DNA of 64,000 bases, taken from an uncultured Saprospiraceae bacterium. GTDB lineage: Bacteria; Bacteroidota; Bacteroidia; Chitinophagales; Saprospiraceae. Of this stretch, positions 62,291 through 64,000 are shown in pieces; positions within the stretch are counted from its first letter, which is position 1; the number at the start of each line of letters is the position of its first letter. The notes beneath the pieces are model-generated. The model did not search any database. It worked only from the letters and a program-made list of their open reading frames with translations, and was not told where the DNA came from. Where the stretch lies: NCBI GenBank assembly GCA_937139495.1, contig CAKZQC010000006.1, forward strand, positions 1 through 64,000, written 5' to 3'. The position numbers were made by a program, and so were the translations under genes.

Positions 62291-63625
62291 TTAATTTCTC
62301 AATTTGGGGTCGAGTGCTTCGGTCAGCCCTTCGCCAATCAAGTTGAATACCGTAACCGTAACGAAAATAGCGGTACCAGGAAAAACAGCAAGCCACCAAG
62401 CAGAAGGTTTTTCTCTCGCCATATTGAGTAGCGAACCCCACGTAATTTGGTCATCAGGAACACCTACACCCAAAAACGACAAGTAGGCTTCTATCAGTAT
62501 AGCAGAGGCAATCCCAAACGCAATCGCAATCAATACAGGAGCTAAGGCATTAGGTAGGGCGTGTTTGACAATAATCCGAAATTCGCTGTAGCCGAATGCC
62601 TGAGCGGCTTCGATATACTCCAATCGACGAATACGCAACAGTTCGGAGCGTATAAATTTTGCAATCCCTGTCCAGCTCACCAAACCCAAAATAACCATTA
62701 CAAACAGTACAGAAGGTTTTTCGATAATCGAAACAATCGCTAAAATCAGAACCAACAATGGAATCGAATTGAGTACTTCAATCAGTCGCATCACTAACAA
62801 ATCGAGTGGTATTGTTACTTTTTTGCTCAAAACAGGTATCAGCTTGAGCGGTATCGTTAGCAGATTGGCAGCAATAAATAAACCTACCCACCAAACCAAA
62901 ATATAAGCAATAGCCAGCAATAAATGCCCCTCAGCAATCCAATCGCCAATGACATAACCATTGACAATAAAGGCATAGAACAGCAGTAAGAAGACCGACA
63001 AGCTATTGAGCAGCAGCCGTATCCTAGAGATACGCATTCGAGTATCGCCAAAATAGCCTGACAAGGCACCCAAAAACAAACCAATCAGTATGGCAATAGA
63101 CATGGCAACAATACCGACAAGCATAGCGGTACGAGTGCCATGAATAAGCCCAGAAGCAATATCTAAACCTAATCGCTCCGTACCTAAGTAATGCCAGCCA
63201 CCGTTGGGATTTTTGTCAAAGGTTTGTTCGCCAAAAGGCGAAATAAATTTGGCGTTGGGGCGGTCTTGTGTATGGGGCGAATAGGTGATGGGAGGGAAGA
63301 TTGCCGATTCGTAATCTTGTTCCAGCCACTTTTTGGAAATGAACTTAGAATCCCAGTTGGTGACCCCCAAATCTACTAAGTATTGATGGCAGACAGGGAA
63401 ATAAGTTTCTCCATCTATTTGACAATAAATAGGACGTTCGTTGGCAATAAAATCACCAAATACAGCGACAAATAGAATGAGGTAGAACACCCGCAAAGCC
63501 CAGACGGCTAATCGGTTTTTGTAAAACTGCTTTCGCACAATAGCCCCATAGCTCTCATGCTGGTGCGATTGTTCCATCGCTCCAACTACCTTATCCTGCT
63601 TCTTTTTATTGAAATTAAAAAACAT
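62291..63625 (-). CDS. Oligopeptide-type ABC transporter permease (OppC/DppC-like)
   Basis: A 444-residue inner-membrane permease. It has an N-terminal transmembrane helix (about 42-60), a long extracytoplasmic region (60-155), and the transport core with the EAA loop EAAQAFGYSEFRIIVKHALPN region at 339-359 (shown in part: EAAQAFGYSEFR). Unlike the usual 300-residue DppC, about 80 residues with two hydrophobic segments (about 205-260) interrupt the core between YFGD and MRLIEVLNSIP. It starts 9 bp downstream of the partner permease gene, so both are in one operon. Confidence 0.9.
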   Translation of the reverse strand: MFFNFNKKKQDKVVGAMEQSHQHESYGAIVRKQFYKNRLAVWALRVFYLILFVAVFGDFIANERPIYCQIDGETYFPVCHQYLVDLGVTNWDSKFISKKWLEQDYESAIFPPITYSPHTQDRPNAKFISPFGEQTFDKNPNGGWHYLGTERLGLDIASGLIHGTRTAMLVGIVAMSIAILIGLFLGALSGYFGDTRMRISRIRLLLNSLSVFLLLFYAFIVNGYVIGDWIAEGHLLLAIAYILVWWVGLFIAANLLTIPLKLIPVLSKKVTIPLDLLVMRLIEVLNSIPLLVLILAIVSIIEKPSVLFVMVILGLVSWTGIAKFIRSELLRIRRLEYIEAAQAFGYSEFRIIVKHALPNALAPVLIAIAFGIASAILIEAYLSFLGVGVPDDQITWGSLLNMAREKPSAWWLAVFPGTAIFVTVTVFNLIGEGLTEALDPKLRN

Positions 63626-63634
63626 AATTCTTCT

Positions 63635-64000
63635 TTAGTACTTGATACGAGGGTCAACCACAGCATACAAAATATCGGCGACTAGATTGCCAATCATGGC
63701 TAATATAGAAATAAGCATAACGATGGCAAACACAACGGGCCAATCTCGTAACCCAATGGCATGCAGCAGCTCGAACCCCATGCCGTGTATTGCAAAAATT
63801 ACTTCGATAGCAATCGCTCCCGAAAGGGTTCTAGGAAATACAGAGCTAAACAGGGTAATAATCGGAAACAAGGAATTGCGGAAAGCATGCTTCCAAACTA
63901 CTTTTCGTTCACTCAAACCTTTGGCTCTAGCGGTACGAATATAATCCTGACGCAGTACGCCCAGCATCGATCCGCGCATCTGGCGAGAAAGGTACGCCAA
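63635..64000 (-). CDS. Oligopeptide-type ABC transporter permease (OppB/DppB-like), partial
   Basis: Only the C-terminal 121 residues are in the window; the gene continues past its right end. It shows the EAA loop RQDYIRTARAKGLSERKVVWKHAFRN, the segment SGAIAIEVIFAIHGMGFELLHAI and the common ending DILYAVVDPRIKY, all typical of DppB/OppB. With the next gene it would form the two-permease core of a peptide (or similar) importer. Confidence 0.92.
   Translation of the reverse strand: MAYLSRQMRGSMLGVLRQDYIRTARAKGLSERKVVWKHAFRNSLFPIITLFSSVFPRTLSGAIAIEVIFAIHGMGFELLHAIGLRDWPVVFAIVMLISILAMIGNLVADILYAVVDPRIKY

Overview
The window is a moderately AT-rich chromosomal segment from a member of the Bacteroidota, possibly Saprospiria- or Cytophagia-like; the exact lineage cannot be fixed from sequence alone. 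Supporting evidence: the dcw gene order with a short FtsL-like protein and a PASTA-tailed FtsI, the ATP synthase run atpBEFHAG without atpDC, promoter cores of the TAnnTTTG type, A-rich leaders in place of strong Shine-Dalgarno sites, a TonB-dependent receptor with an N-terminal carboxypeptidase-like domain, and families typical of the phylum (DUF5362, a NamZ-type protein, CHAT-TPR). Genes are dense and intact; I saw no tRNA, rRNA, CRISPR array, transposase or prophage gene.

Layout. 1-504 is a leader with a tandem decamer array that looks like a MraZ operator. 505-13859 is the dcw cluster mraZ-rsmH-ftsL-ftsI-murE-mraY-murD-ftsW-murC-ftsQ-ftsA, with murG missing between ftsW and murC and a 157-bp palindromic repeat between ftsQ and ftsA. 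A terminator then separates ftsZ (14164-15603), which has its own promoter-like site. 15.7-23.5 kb carries small housekeeping and unknown genes, including ubiX, a periplasmic thioredoxin-like protein and a flavodoxin / ferredoxin-NADP reductase / hscB group. 23.6-30.5 kb holds an unusual two-gene unit on the minus strand: a 1888-residue sacsin-like GHKL ATPase followed 27 bp later by a PIN-like nuclease. This is the best candidate for an undescribed (perhaps defence-related) system. 30.6-35.5 kb encodes exported proteins on the minus strand: a CpcT/CpeT-like lipoprotein, a CHAT-TPR protein and a NamZ-like muramidase. 36-51.6 kb is mostly metabolism and information processing (asnS, mazG, an aminotransferase, SDR, tex, Na+/alanine symporter, enoyl-CoA hydratase, TonB receptor, a large exported protein, cytochrome b5-like protein). 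51.7-57.3 kb is the atpBEFHAG operon. 57.4-64 kb has an AT-rich DUF262/DUF1524 (GmrSD-type) gene, a MoxR-like AAA ATPase, hutH and two oligopeptide-type ABC permeases, the second cut by the window end.

The main non-coding theme is a family of small palindromic repeats whose ends begin AGAGC and whose best copies fold into one long hairpin around a shared CATAGC-TAAG-GCTATG tip. Near-full copies lie at 12360, 35596, 41207 and (as a divergent type) 45343, with single ends elsewhere. The dcw products together make and polymerise peptidoglycan precursors and build the division ring; MurE carries the meso-diaminopimelate signature DNPR.
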